Source: an uncultured Collinsella sp. (GTDB taxonomy: Bacteria > Actinomycetota > Coriobacteriia > Coriobacteriales > Coriobacteriaceae). Taken from it: DNA of 64,000 nt. Within the stretch, counting starts at the first letter, position 1, and each line of letters starts with the position of its first letter. The stretch covers positions 186,001 through 250,000 of the forward strand of contig UQHK01000001.1 of NCBI GenBank assembly GCA_900540855.1, in the 5' to 3' direction. Made by a program: the position numbers and the translations under genes. This document shows, in pieces, positions 8,455 through 16,787 of the stretch. The notes beneath the pieces were generated by a model. The model had not been told where the DNA came from. It was given only the letters and a program-made list of their open reading frames with translations, and searched no databases.

Positions 8455-9747
8455 GTGCTCGCACCCCATATTTCCGTCGTCAACCTCGGCTGCCGTGTCA
8501 ACCGGGTTGAGTCTGACCGTATCACTGCCGATCTTATGCGCCTGGGCTTTGCTATTGTGGAGCCCCAGGATGCCGACTTGATCGTCATTAACACCTGTGC
8601 CGTTACGGGCGAGGCCGAGGCCAAGACCCGTAAGGCCGTCCGCCATGCGCTGGCCCATCAAAACGAGCCCTATGTGGTCGTGACCGGCTGCGTGGTCAAC
8701 CTGCATCCCGAGGAGCTGCTGGAGCTATCCGACCGCGTGATCGCCGAGCCGTCCAAGATCGATGTCGCCGAACGTGTCTGCGAGGTGTTGGGCGTTGAGT
8801 CCGATAGCGTTCCCGCCTGCAGTGATGGCGAGGTTGTCGATGCGCTCGGTCGCTCTCGCCTGGGCGTGAAGATTCAGGACGGCTGCAACCATCGCTGCAC
8901 CTATTGCATTGTGTGGAAGGCACGCGGCCCCGAGCGCTCCGTGCCCGTCGAGTCCGTGCTCGAGCAAGTTCGCGAGGCCCAGGAGGCCGGCGTGCCCGAG
9001 GTCGTGTTGACCGGCGTGAATCTGGGTGCCTATGACGGCAAGAGCGCGACCGACGAGCATGTCGAAATCGATGAGCTGCTCGAGGCCATTATGGAGCGCA
9101 CGACTATTGCGCATGTGCGCATTTCCTCGGTCGAGCCCATGGATATCTCTGAGCGCCTGCTTAAGGTTATGGCGCGCTATCCGCAGCGTATCGCCCCGTT
9201 TTTGCACCTGCCCGTGCAGTCTGGCTGCACGGCGACGCTGCATCGCATGGGCCGTCCCTATAGTGCCGAGGCCTTTGAGGATACGGTGCGCATGATCCGT
9301 GCGAACCTGCCACAGGCCGCACTTTCGTGCGACGTTATCGTCGGTTTTCCTGGCGAGACGGACGAGGAGTTCGAGGAGTCGCTGGCGCTGTGCCGTCGCG
9401 TGGGCTTTTCGCGCATGCACGTGTTTCGCTATAGCAAGCGCCCCGGCACCCTCGCCGCCGACATGCCCGACCAGGTACCGCCTGAGGTCATGGCCGAGCG
9501 CAGCCGTCGCATGCGCGCGGCGGCTCAGGAGCTCGCGGTTGCCGATGCCCGCCGTCGCGTGGGTACCGTCGAGCGCGCCGTGCTTGAGTACGGTGATAAT
9601 TTGACGCTTGGCTCGTTCCATCATGCCCGTCTTGATGATACCTGTGGACTCACAGCCCCGTGCCTGCTCGATGTTGCTATCATCGGAGTCGATGATTCCG
9701 GCTTGGTCCATGCACGCAGGGAGGTTCATGGAAGCCTCGAAGATTAG
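8455..9747 (+). CDS. mtaB: tRNA t6A37 methylthiotransferase MtaB
   Basis: 430-residue radical SAM methylthiotransferase that converts t6A37 to ms2t6A37 in tRNAs reading ANN codons. The N-terminal UPF0004 domain begins with LGCRVNRVES, and further cysteines lie in CAVTGEAEAK and VTGCVV. The radical SAM motif is CNHRCTYC near residue 145. The lack of the RimO/MiaB start signatures and the LGCRVN motif place it in the MtaB subgroup. It starts at GTG 8455 with AAGGAG upstream. The last 20 bases overlap phoH. Third methylthiotransferase type besides rimO and miaB in this window. Confidence 0.9.
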   Translation: MLAPHISVVNLGCRVNRVESDRITADLMRLGFAIVEPQDADLIVINTCAVTGEAEAKTRKAVRHALAHQNEPYVVVTGCVVNLHPEELLELSDRVIAEPSKIDVAERVCEVLGVESDSVPACSDGEVVDALGRSRLGVKIQDGCNHRCTYCIVWKARGPERSVPVESVLEQVREAQEAGVPEVVLTGVNLGAYDGKSATDEHVEIDELLEAIMERTTIAHVRISSVEPMDISERLLKVMARYPQRIAPFLHLPVQSGCTATLHRMGRPYSAEAFEDTVRMIRANLPQAALSCDVIVGFPGETDEEFEESLALCRRVGFSRMHVFRYSKRPGTLAADMPDQVPPEVMAERSRRMRAAAQELAVADARRRVGTVERAVLEYGDNLTLGSFHHARLDDTCGLTAPCLLDVAIIGVDDSGLVHARREVHGSLED

Positions 9748-10714
9748 ACTTACCGTTCCCGAGGGGATTGATCCCTCGCGCGTTTTGGGCGCCGGCGACG
9801 GCGTCCTTCGTGCGCTCGAGAGCTTGGTTCGCGCCCATGTGGTCGCCCGTGGCGATAGCATCGCCGTGAGCGGTGACCCGGACGAGGTCGAGCTCGTGGC
9901 GCGCTTTTTCGAACATGCTTTTCGCGAGGCGGCGGCCGGCCGTACCCTTTCTTCCGACGATGTCTCGCGTTGCCTGGCCGTCTTGCGCGACGGCGAGCAT
10001 GAGGCCACATCGCTTCGCGATGATGTGCTGCTATCGTACCGCGGTCGCGTTATCCGCCCCAAGACGCTCGGTCAAAAGCGCTATGTGGATGCCATCCGCT
10101 CTTCCACCATCACGTTTGGCCTCGGTCCCGCCGGTACCGGTAAAACCTATCTGGCCATGGCGCTCGCCGTTGCCGCGCTCAAGCGCCATGAGGTGGGCCG
10201 CCTGATCCTGACGCGCCCGGTTGTCGAGGCGGGGGAGAACCTGGGCTTTTTGCCCGGTACCCTCGAGGAAAAGATCGACCCGTATATGCGCCCGCTCTAT
10301 GATGCCCTCTTTGACATGATGGATCGCGAACGCACCGATGAGCTTATGGAGCGTGGCGTGATCGAGATCGCGCCGCTCGCCTACATGCGCGGTCGAACGC
10401 TGAGTGATGCCTTTGTGGTGCTCGATGAGGCGCAAAACACGACGCCCGAGCAGATGAAGATGTTCCTGACGCGTCTAGGTTTTAATTCCAAGTTTGTGAT
10501 TACCGGCGACCTGAGCCAGCGTGACCTGGTGGGTCGTCGCGGCGGTCTTGCCGATGCCGAAAGGATTCTGGGTCGCGTCGACGATGTGGCGTTTTCTCAC
10601 CTGGAGCGCGCCGATGTGGTGCGCCATGCCCTGGTGGGCCGTATTGTTGAGGCCTATGATGCATACGACGATGCGCGTGAGCAGCGCGCACACGATCGAA
10701 AGGAGTCCCGTTGA
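9728..10714 (+). CDS. phoH: PhoH-family ATPase
   Basis: 328-residue P-loop protein. Walker A is GPAGTGKT and Walker B is VVLDEAQNT, followed by TPEQMKMFLTRLG, a PhoH family signature. The family pairs with YbeY in many genomes and is linked to RNA metabolism, though the activity is not settled. I chose ATG 9728 with AGGGAGGT upstream, which overlaps the mtaB end by 20 bases; a longer reading from 9608 has no ribosome site. It overlaps ybeY by four bases, a sign of coupled translation. Confidence 0.93.
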   Translation: MEASKIRLTVPEGIDPSRVLGAGDGVLRALESLVRAHVVARGDSIAVSGDPDEVELVARFFEHAFREAAAGRTLSSDDVSRCLAVLRDGEHEATSLRDDVLLSYRGRVIRPKTLGQKRYVDAIRSSTITFGLGPAGTGKTYLAMALAVAALKRHEVGRLILTRPVVEAGENLGFLPGTLEEKIDPYMRPLYDALFDMMDRERTDELMERGVIEIAPLAYMRGRTLSDAFVVLDEAQNTTPEQMKMFLTRLGFNSKFVITGDLSQRDLVGRRGGLADAERILGRVDDVAFSHLERADVVRHALVGRIVEAYDAYDDAREQRAHDRKESR

Positions 10715-11220
10715 GTGTATTGATCAGCAACGATGCCGAGCTCGATACGCTGCTCGATGCCCAGGAGGTGGAGCACATCTGCTCAGTTGTGCTTGCCGCC
10801 GAGGGTGTTGAGCGTGAGGTCGAGATTTCCCTTTCGTATGTCGATGAGGACGAGATGCACGAGCTCAACCACGAGTGGCGCGGCATCGATCGCACGACCG
10901 ACGTGCTCTCGTTTGAATGTGACTCGGCCTTTGACGAGGACATTCCCGCCGACGAGACGCTCGAGCTCGGCGATATTATCCTGGCCCCGCAGGTTATTGC
11001 CCGCCAGGCCCCCGGCTTTGGCAACAGCCCCGCCGATGAGTGCCGACTGATGCTCGTGCACGGAATGCTGCACCTGCTGGGTTACGACCACATCGAGGAC
11101 GATGAGGCCGAGGTCATGGAGGCCCGCGAGGATGCCATCCTGCGCGACCTGGCGCTTGAGCGCGGCGAGGACCCCAAACTCGTCCACGTCGGCCCCATAA
11201 CCAATCATGCCCACGACTAG
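10711..11220 (+). CDS. ybeY: Endoribonuclease YbeY (rRNA maturation)
   Basis: 169-residue metal-dependent RNase involved in 16S rRNA 3'-end maturation and ribosome quality control. The zinc site HGMLHLLGYDH (HxxxHxxGxDH) is near residue 117, and DRTTDVLSF is another family motif. The start is TTG 10711 inside TTGA, so start and phoH stop overlap; AAAGGAG lies a few bases upstream. The downstream order dgkA-era-recO is widespread in bacteria. Confidence 0.95.
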   Translation: MSVLISNDAELDTLLDAQEVEHICSVVLAAEGVEREVEISLSYVDEDEMHELNHEWRGIDRTTDVLSFECDSAFDEDIPADETLELGDIILAPQVIARQAPGFGNSPADECRLMLVHGMLHLLGYDHIEDDEAEVMEAREDAILRDLALERGEDPKLVHVGPITNHAHD

Positions 11221-11229
11221 GAGCCGTCT

Positions 11230-11607
11230 ATGATTCCCGGATCGAACAAGGACCATCCGTCCTTTTTAAAGTCGTTCTCATACGCGATGGAGGGCTTCGT
11301 CACTGCCGTCAAGACCGAGCGCAACATTAAGGTCATGCTCGTGGCGGGCGTGTGCACCGTCATTGCCGGCTGCATCGTGGGGCTCGATATTGCCGAGTGG
11401 GCTACGGTCATCATCTGCTGTGGCCTGGTGATTCACGGCGAGTTGTGCAATACCGCCATGGAGGCGATTGTGGACCTGGCGACCCAGGAGCTGCATCCGC
11501 TGGCCAAGCGCGCGAAGGATATCGCCGCTGCCTCTGTATACGTTCTTTCCATTACAGCCGCGATCGTTGGCTTGCTTGTCTTTGCCCACGCGCTCGACTT
11601 TATTTAG
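11230..11607 (+). CDS. dgkA: Diacylglycerol/undecaprenol kinase family protein
   Basis: 125-residue membrane kinase with three hydrophobic helices, the size of DgkA-type enzymes. The active-site stretch ELCNTAMEAIVD (E-x-x-NTAxE) is clear near residue 75. Gram-positive members phosphorylate undecaprenol or diacylglycerol to recycle lipid carriers; which lipid is used here cannot be told. It sits nine bases after ybeY and twelve bases before era, inside the same transcription unit. Confidence 0.92.
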   Translation: MIPGSNKDHPSFLKSFSYAMEGFVTAVKTERNIKVMLVAGVCTVIAGCIVGLDIAEWATVIICCGLVIHGELCNTAMEAIVDLATQELHPLAKRAKDIAAASVYVLSITAAIVGLLVFAHALDFI

Positions 11608-11619
11608 AAAGGGATTCCC

Positions 11620-12690
11620 ATGTCCGACAATATGCAGCCTACCGATGGAGTTTTGGATGACGAGGTCCTGGACGAGGCTGAAGGTGCCGATTTGTTTGAC
11701 GAGGTCGAGGAGTTCGATCCGTTTGAGGGTATGAGCGACGAGGAACTCGATGCCCTGTGCGACGAGGATGGGAGCCTCGTGGGCTTTGGCGACGTGGAAC
11801 CCGGTTTCCGCAGCGGCTTTGTGGCCCTGGTCGGTCGCCCCAACGCCGGCAAGTCCACGCTGCTCAATGCCTGTTACGGCAAGAAGGTCGCCATCACCTC
11901 TCCGGTGGCCCAGACGACCCGCCGCCGTATGCGCGCCGTGGTCAACCGCCCCGGTTACCAGCTGGTCTTCGTTGACACTCCGGGTATCCACAAGCCCAAG
12001 GACGGCCTGGGATCCGAGCTCAACAAGAGCGCCCTGTTTGAGCTCAATGACGTAGACGTCGTCGCGTTTCTGATCGACGCTACCAAACCCATCGGCAGGG
12101 GAGACGCCTGGGTTGCCGAGCGTGTCAAGAGCGCCCGTTCCAAAAAGGTCCTGGTGCTTACGAAGGCCGACGAGGCCGATCCCGCCCAGGTTATGGAACA
12201 GCTCAAGGCCGCTCACGAGCTCATGGAATATGACGACGAGATCGTGACGTCGTCGGTCAAGAACTTCAACGTCGATGCGTTTATCGAGACCGTCGCTCAC
12301 TTTTTGCCCGAGGGCCCGCGCTGGTTCCCTGAGGACATGGGCACCGACGCTTCCGATGAGACGCTCGTTGCCGAGTTTGTACGCGAGAAGGTTCTGCGTC
12401 GCACCCGCGACGAGATCCCCCACTCCGTGGGCGTCATCTGTGACGCGCTCGAGCAGACTAAGAAGGTGCTGCGCGTGCACGCCACGATTTACGTCGAGCG
12501 CGAGGGGCAGAAGGGCATCATCATCGGCAAGGGCGGCGAGATGATTAAGCATATCGGCATCGATGCCCGTCGCGACCTTGAGCGTATCTTTGGCACGCAG
12601 GTCTTTTTGGAGCTCGACGTGAAGGTCAAGGCCGGCTGGCGCGATGACGAGGCACAGATCCGCCGCTTTGGCTACAATGCCGAAGATTAA
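11620..12690 (+). CDS. era: GTPase Era with acidic N-terminal extension
   Basis: 356-residue ribosome-assembly GTPase that binds the 3' end of 16S rRNA. G1 GRPNAGKST is at residues 72-80, G3 is DTPGIHKPK and G4 is TKAD. The C-terminal KH domain carries IIGKGGEMIKHIG. Standard Era is about 300 residues with G1 close to the start. Here some 62 extra residues precede it, very rich in Asp and Glu. ATG 11620 has AAAGGG upstream and no later ATG with a good ribosome site is seen, so the extension is probably real. Confidence 0.96.
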   Translation: MSDNMQPTDGVLDDEVLDEAEGADLFDEVEEFDPFEGMSDEELDALCDEDGSLVGFGDVEPGFRSGFVALVGRPNAGKSTLLNACYGKKVAITSPVAQTTRRRMRAVVNRPGYQLVFVDTPGIHKPKDGLGSELNKSALFELNDVDVVAFLIDATKPIGRGDAWVAERVKSARSKKVLVLTKADEADPAQVMEQLKAAHELMEYDDEIVTSSVKNFNVDAFIETVAHFLPEGPRWFPEDMGTDASDETLVAEFVREKVLRRTRDEIPHSVGVICDALEQTKKVLRVHATIYVEREGQKGIIIGKGGEMIKHIGIDARRDLERIFGTQVFLELDVKVKAGWRDDEAQIRRFGYNAED

Positions 12691-12702
12691 GCCTCGGCGT
12701 TC

Positions 12703-13452
12703 ATGGCAGGCTCTCGCACATATCGCACAAAGGTGCTCGTCCTCGACAAGACGAAGCTCAAGGAAACCGACCTGATCTTGACCATGCTCGACGAACGGGG
12801 ACGGCAGGTGCGTGCCGTGGCTAAGGGCGCGCGTAAGCCCGGCGGTCGCCTTGCGGCCCGCTGTGAGCTTTTCTGTACCGTCGATATGCTGCTCGCGCGT
12901 GGTCGCTCGCTTGACGTGGTTTCTCAGGCGGAGCTTATGGAGGCGCCACTCGGTGCCGCTCCTGACTACGAGACGATCTGTGCCGCCAGCGCGATTGCCG
13001 AGGTTGCGCGCGTGTGCTCTTTCGAGGATGCCGAGGATCCATTTACCTTTGCCATCACGCAGCGGGCGCTCACGCTTGTCGGCTGCGGGCTCGACTCGGC
13101 ACATATGGACCTGCTCGTGGCAGCCTTTGTCTTTAAACTGCTGTCGCACGTTGGTTACCGCCCCGATTTCTCGGCATGCGTCTCGTGCGGCGATCCCATG
13201 CTCTCGCATTTCTCGGCCCAGGCCGGCGGGCTTCTGTGCGGGTCGTGCGCCTCGAGCGTGCCTGGCGCCGAGTTGGTATCGGTCGGCGAGGTCGCATGGC
13301 TGCGCGCTCTGATGTCCATGACATTCGATGCCCTTATGGACGAGCTGATCGATCCGCATACGGCTACGTTTTTGCTGGGGCTTTCGCATGTTTGGGCCGC
13401 CACGCACACCGATCAGCGGCTCCGTGCGATGGAATTCATGTTGGGTCGGTGA
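12703..13452 (+). CDS. recO: DNA repair protein RecO
   Basis: 249-residue recombination mediator that, with RecR, loads RecA on SSB-coated single-stranded DNA. It begins with the OB-fold segment TKVLVLDKTKLKETDLILTMLDE. It carries two zinc knuckles, CVSCGD and CGSCAS, near residues 160-185, as in zinc-binding RecO proteins. It follows era by 12 bases with only a weak ribosome site, so coupling to era is likely. End of the lepA-to-recO block. Confidence 0.93.
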   Translation: MAGSRTYRTKVLVLDKTKLKETDLILTMLDERGRQVRAVAKGARKPGGRLAARCELFCTVDMLLARGRSLDVVSQAELMEAPLGAAPDYETICAASAIAEVARVCSFEDAEDPFTFAITQRALTLVGCGLDSAHMDLLVAAFVFKLLSHVGYRPDFSACVSCGDPMLSHFSAQAGGLLCGSCASSVPGAELVSVGEVAWLRALMSMTFDALMDELIDPHTATFLLGLSHVWAATHTDQRLRAMEFMLGR

Positions 13453-13476
13453 TGATGCGCAGGCGCGCGCCGCTTG

Positions 13477-13485
13477 TGGTAACAT
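13477..13485 (+). promoter_or_regulatory. Putative rpsO promoter (extended -10)
   Basis: TGG-TAACAT (TAACAT 13480-13485) just after recO. It would give a leader of about 100 bases containing the hairpin GTCGCC-CGAT-GGCGAC at 13555-13570 shortly before the rpsO ribosome site. Confidence 0.35.
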
Positions 13486-13590
13486 ACCGACCTGTTGGTA
13501 CCTCGACCTTGGATGTTCGCTCCACCGGCGGCTTCCCAGTCCGAGGCGAATGGAGTCGCCCGATGGCGACGCAAAACGAAAGGTGAAACA

Positions 13591-13869
13591 ATGACTGTTT
13601 CCAAAGAGCGCAAGGCGGAGCTGACTGCCCAGTTCGGTAACACCCCGGTCGACACCGGCAACCCCAAGGTTCAGGTCGCCATCCTGTCCGAGCGCATCAA
13701 GGAGCTGACCGAGCACATGAAGTCCCACCAGAAGGACTTCCACACCCGTCGTGGCCTGCTCATGCTCGTCGGCCGTCGTCGTCGTCTTCTCTCCTACATC
13801 AAGAAGAACGACATCGTCGAGTACCGTGAGCTCATCAAGGCTCTGGGCATCCGCGACAACATCCAGTAG
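13591..13869 (+). CDS. rpsO: 30S ribosomal protein S15
   Basis: 92-residue primary binding protein of the 16S rRNA central domain. Family features are FGNTPVDTGNPKVQVAIL and the RRGLLMLVGRRRRLLSYI helix. ATG 13591 is preceded by GAAAGGTGAAACA; the frame runs open upstream to 13495 but that part is not S15-like. The leader (13486-13590) has small hairpins next to the ribosome site, and many S15 genes are autoregulated through their leaders; autoregulation here is only a possibility. A terminator follows at 13884 and then pnp, the common rpsO-pnp order. Confidence 0.97.
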   Translation: MTVSKERKAELTAQFGNTPVDTGNPKVQVAILSERIKELTEHMKSHQKDFHTRRGLLMLVGRRRRLLSYIKKNDIVEYRELIKALGIRDNIQ

Positions 13870-13883
13870 GATTTGTACATGCT

Positions 13884-13916
13884 AAGAGCGTCCTGCGCAG
13901 CGGGGCGCTCTTTTTG
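13884..13916 (+). terminator. rpsO terminator
   Basis: Hairpin with outer arms GAGCG/CGCTC and a G/C-rich middle, followed directly by TTTTT. Confidence 0.85.
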
Positions 13917-14018
13917 TGTAAGGGCGCGAACAATCACGCTCTGAAGCGTGGCGGGGGCAGGGGGCCCGCGTTACATGAGAAGCCCGCAGGCAAGGGGCCT
14001 GTGGGGTAAAGGAGAACA

Positions 14019-16265
14019 ATGACACTCGTATCCAAGACCTTTGAGCTGTACGGCAAGACCTACACCTTTGAGTCCGGCGAGCTTGCCAAGCAGGCCACCG
14101 GCGCTTGTCTGGTCAAGCAGGGCGACACCACGATGCTCGACACCGTGGTCGTCTCCAAGGAGCGCAAGAATTACGACTTCTTCCCGCTGACCGTCGACTT
14201 CAACGAGAAGATGTACGCCGCCGGCCGCATTCCGGGTGGCTACCTTAAGCGCGAGGGCCGTCCCAGCGAGAAGGCCACGCTCACGGCTCGCATGATCGAC
14301 CGCCCGATCCGCCCGAGCTTCCCGGATGGCTTCCGCAACGAGGTGCACATCGTCGCTACCTCGCTCGTCGCCGACCAGGTCAACCCCTTCGACGTCATCA
14401 ACGTCATGGGTGCTTCGCTGGCCATGACGCTCGGCGGCGTGCCCTTCGAGGGCCCGCTTGCCTGCGTGCGCATCGGCCGCAACGTGGAGACCGGCGAGTT
14501 TATCGTCAATCCCACCTATGAGGAGCGCGAGAACTCCGATCTGGACCTGGAGCTGGGCGGCTCTGCCGACTTCATCTCGATGGTCGAGGCCGGCGCCGAG
14601 GAGATCTCCGAGGACGACATGCTCGCCGCTATGAAGTTTGGCCAGGAGGCCCTCGCTGCCTTCTGCCAGGCCCAAGACGAGTTCGTCGCCGAGTGGGAGC
14701 AGGTCAACGGCGCTATCGTCAAGAAGGAGTACCCGCTCGACCAGCCTGTCGAGGAGGTCCAGGAGCGCATCTTCGCCCACTACGACGAGATGGCCGCTGC
14801 CCTGCGCGACGCCGACAAGCTTTCCCGCATCGGTAAGGTCGAGGCTCTGAAGGAGTCCATCCGCGCCGAGTTCACCGACGAGGAGCAGGCCGCCTGGGAG
14901 CGCGAGATCCCCGTGGCGCTCAAGAAGCTCGAGAAGAAGGCCATGCGCACCATGGTCGTCGAGACCGGTGAGCGCGTCGACGGTCGTGCCGCCGACGAGA
15001 TTCGTCCCATCATGGTGAAGGACAACTACCTGCCGCTCGTTCATGGCTCCGGCCTGTTCCAGCGTGGTCAGACCCAGGTGCTCTCCGTCCTGTCGCTCGG
15101 TATGCTCAACGAGGGCCAGCGTCTGGATACCATCGAGCCCACCGAGGGCAAGCGCTATATGCACCACTACAACTTCCCGCCGTTCTGCACCGGCGAGACC
15201 GGCCGCATGGGCAGCCCCAAGCGCCGCGAGATCGGTCACGGCAACCTGGCCGAGCGCGCCCTGCTTCCGGTGCTCCCCGACGAGAACGAGTTCCCTTACG
15301 CCATCCGCGTCGTCTCCGAGGTCATGGAGTCCAACGGCTCCTCTTCGATGGCTTCGACCTGCGGCTCCACGCTCGCCCTCATGGACGGCGGCGTGCCCAT
15401 TAAGCGCCCGGTCTCCGGTATCGCCATGGGCCTGATCCAGGAGGAGGGCAAGACCGTGGTCCTGTCCGACATCCAGGGTCTCGAGGACTTCCTGGGCGAT
15501 ATGGACTTTAAGGTCACCGGCACCACCGAGGGCATCACCGCCCTGCAGATGGACAACAAGGCCACCGGCCTTACCTTCGACATCCTGGCCCGCGCCCTGC
15601 AGCAGGCCAAGGAGGGTCGTGCATACATCCTGCAGAAGATGCTCGACGTTATCCCTGAGCCGCGCCACACCACGCGCAGCACCGCCCCGCGCATCGTTTC
15701 CATCCAGGTTCCGACCGACAAGATCCGCGACGTCATCGGTTCCGGCGGTAAGGTCATCCGCGGCATCCAGGATGAGACCGGCGCTTCGGTCGACATCCAG
15801 GAGGACGGCACCGTCTTTGTCGGCGGCACTGGCGAGTCCGTCGATCAGGCCGTCGAGCGCATCAAGCTCATCATCAAGGTTCCCGAGCCGGGCGAGGAGT
15901 ACACCGGTCGTGTGGTCTCCATCCAGCCCTTCGGCGCCTTCGTCAACCTGCTGCCCGGTAAGGACGGCCTGCTGCACATCTCCCGCGTCGCCAAGGGCCG
16001 CGTGGAGAAGGTCGAGGACGTCCTCAACGTGGGCGACGAGGTCAAGGTCGTCGTCATCGAGGTCGACGACCGTGGCAAGATCTCGCTCGATCGTCTTGAC
16101 AAGCCTGAGGCCCCGGCTCGCGCCGAGGGTGCCTCCGAGGGCGACGGCGAGCACTTCCAGCGCCGTGAGCGTCCGCGTCGCGAGCGCTCCGAGCGCAGCG
16201 ACCGCCCGCGCCGTCCCGGCGACAACGGAGGCCGCAAGCCCCGCCGCCACCACGACGCCGAGTAA
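14019..16265 (+). CDS. pnp: Polyribonucleotide nucleotidyltransferase (PNPase)
   Basis: 748-residue 3'-to-5' phosphorolytic exoribonuclease. Two RNase PH domains with the all-alpha linker are followed by a KH domain (IRDVIGSGGKVIRGI, about residue 570) and an S1 domain (GEEYTGRVVSIQPFGAFV). The tail after the S1 domain, about 45 residues, is strongly Arg-rich and Ser/Asp-containing and is probably disordered. ATG 14019 has AAAGGAG upstream. With rnj next door and rny at 28 kb, this stretch holds three central RNA-decay enzymes. Confidence 0.97.
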   Translation: MTLVSKTFELYGKTYTFESGELAKQATGACLVKQGDTTMLDTVVVSKERKNYDFFPLTVDFNEKMYAAGRIPGGYLKREGRPSEKATLTARMIDRPIRPSFPDGFRNEVHIVATSLVADQVNPFDVINVMGASLAMTLGGVPFEGPLACVRIGRNVETGEFIVNPTYEERENSDLDLELGGSADFISMVEAGAEEISEDDMLAAMKFGQEALAAFCQAQDEFVAEWEQVNGAIVKKEYPLDQPVEEVQERIFAHYDEMAAALRDADKLSRIGKVEALKESIRAEFTDEEQAAWEREIPVALKKLEKKAMRTMVVETGERVDGRAADEIRPIMVKDNYLPLVHGSGLFQRGQTQVLSVLSLGMLNEGQRLDTIEPTEGKRYMHHYNFPPFCTGETGRMGSPKRREIGHGNLAERALLPVLPDENEFPYAIRVVSEVMESNGSSSMASTCGSTLALMDGGVPIKRPVSGIAMGLIQEEGKTVVLSDIQGLEDFLGDMDFKVTGTTEGITALQMDNKATGLTFDILARALQQAKEGRAYILQKMLDVIPEPRHTTRSTAPRIVSIQVPTDKIRDVIGSGGKVIRGIQDETGASVDIQEDGTVFVGGTGESVDQAVERIKLIIKVPEPGEEYTGRVVSIQPFGAFVNLLPGKDGLLHISRVAKGRVEKVEDVLNVGDEVKVVVIEVDDRGKISLDRLDKPEAPARAEGASEGDGEHFQRRERPRRERSERSDRPRRPGDNGGRKPRRHHDAE

Positions 16266-16287
16266 CAGCAACACATAAGCAGCTCAA

Positions 16288-16320
16288 TAAAGGGCGACTC
16301 CACCATGGAGTCGCCCTTTT
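16288..16320 (+). terminator. pnp terminator
   Basis: Arms GGGCGACTCC and GGAGTCGCCC around ACCAT, ending in TTTT. Its last bases (16314-16320) are also the start of the large palindrome that follows. Confidence 0.9.
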
Positions 16321-16460
16321 GCTATTCCCGGCGGGGTCCGCGGGTAAAGTTTCCTGCTCTACAGTCCTGCTCACGACGGAGGCCACATTAAGTGGCCTCC
16401 TGTTCGTGCGGAACTCGCGATAAACTTTACCCGCGGCCCCCGCCGGGAATAGCAAAAGGG
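16314..16460. repeat. 147-base palindromic element with nested hairpin
   Basis: Left arm 16314-16352 and right arm 16422-16460 (39 bases each) are reverse complements with a single mismatch. The 69-base centre contains a second perfect stem, GGAGGCCAC-ATTAA-GTGGCCTCC (16378-16400), with weaker pairing around it. Such length and precision suggest a repeat element or a structured RNA rather than a simple terminator. No open reading frame lies inside. Confidence 0.8.
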
Positions 16461-16787
16461 CTGGTGGTTGAGGGTTGCGATTTTGTCAGATGGTCAATTC
16501 AGCTTTCCTTATTTCTGAATTGTCGATAGCTGCACACCCGGCATATCCCCAGATAAAACCAACCAAAATAAACCTGTCCCTTTTTGGCAGGTCTGTGGCC
16601 ATCGGGGTAGACCGGTTAGATGGGTCTTTGATGCATGGGTGGTCTGTGCTCGTGCAAATGGGTATCATATTTTGGTTATTGCATCGACTCTGTGATGCAT
16701 GTTTGTACGTTCCCGGCGGTCGGTTTGCCAGAAGCGCCCCGTCGGTTGTTCCAGACCCGTTTCGAAGAAAGGAAACCACACTAACCT
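16461..16787 (+). other. rnj upstream region, no supported gene
   Basis: No convincing coding sequence. An inverted repeat CAATTCAG (16495-16502) / CTGAATTG (16515-16522) and a GGG-TATCAT box (hexamer 16663-16668) resembling other -10 boxes of this window are seen. The ribosome site AAGGAAA near 16770 is rather far from the rnj ATG. Confidence 0.4.
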
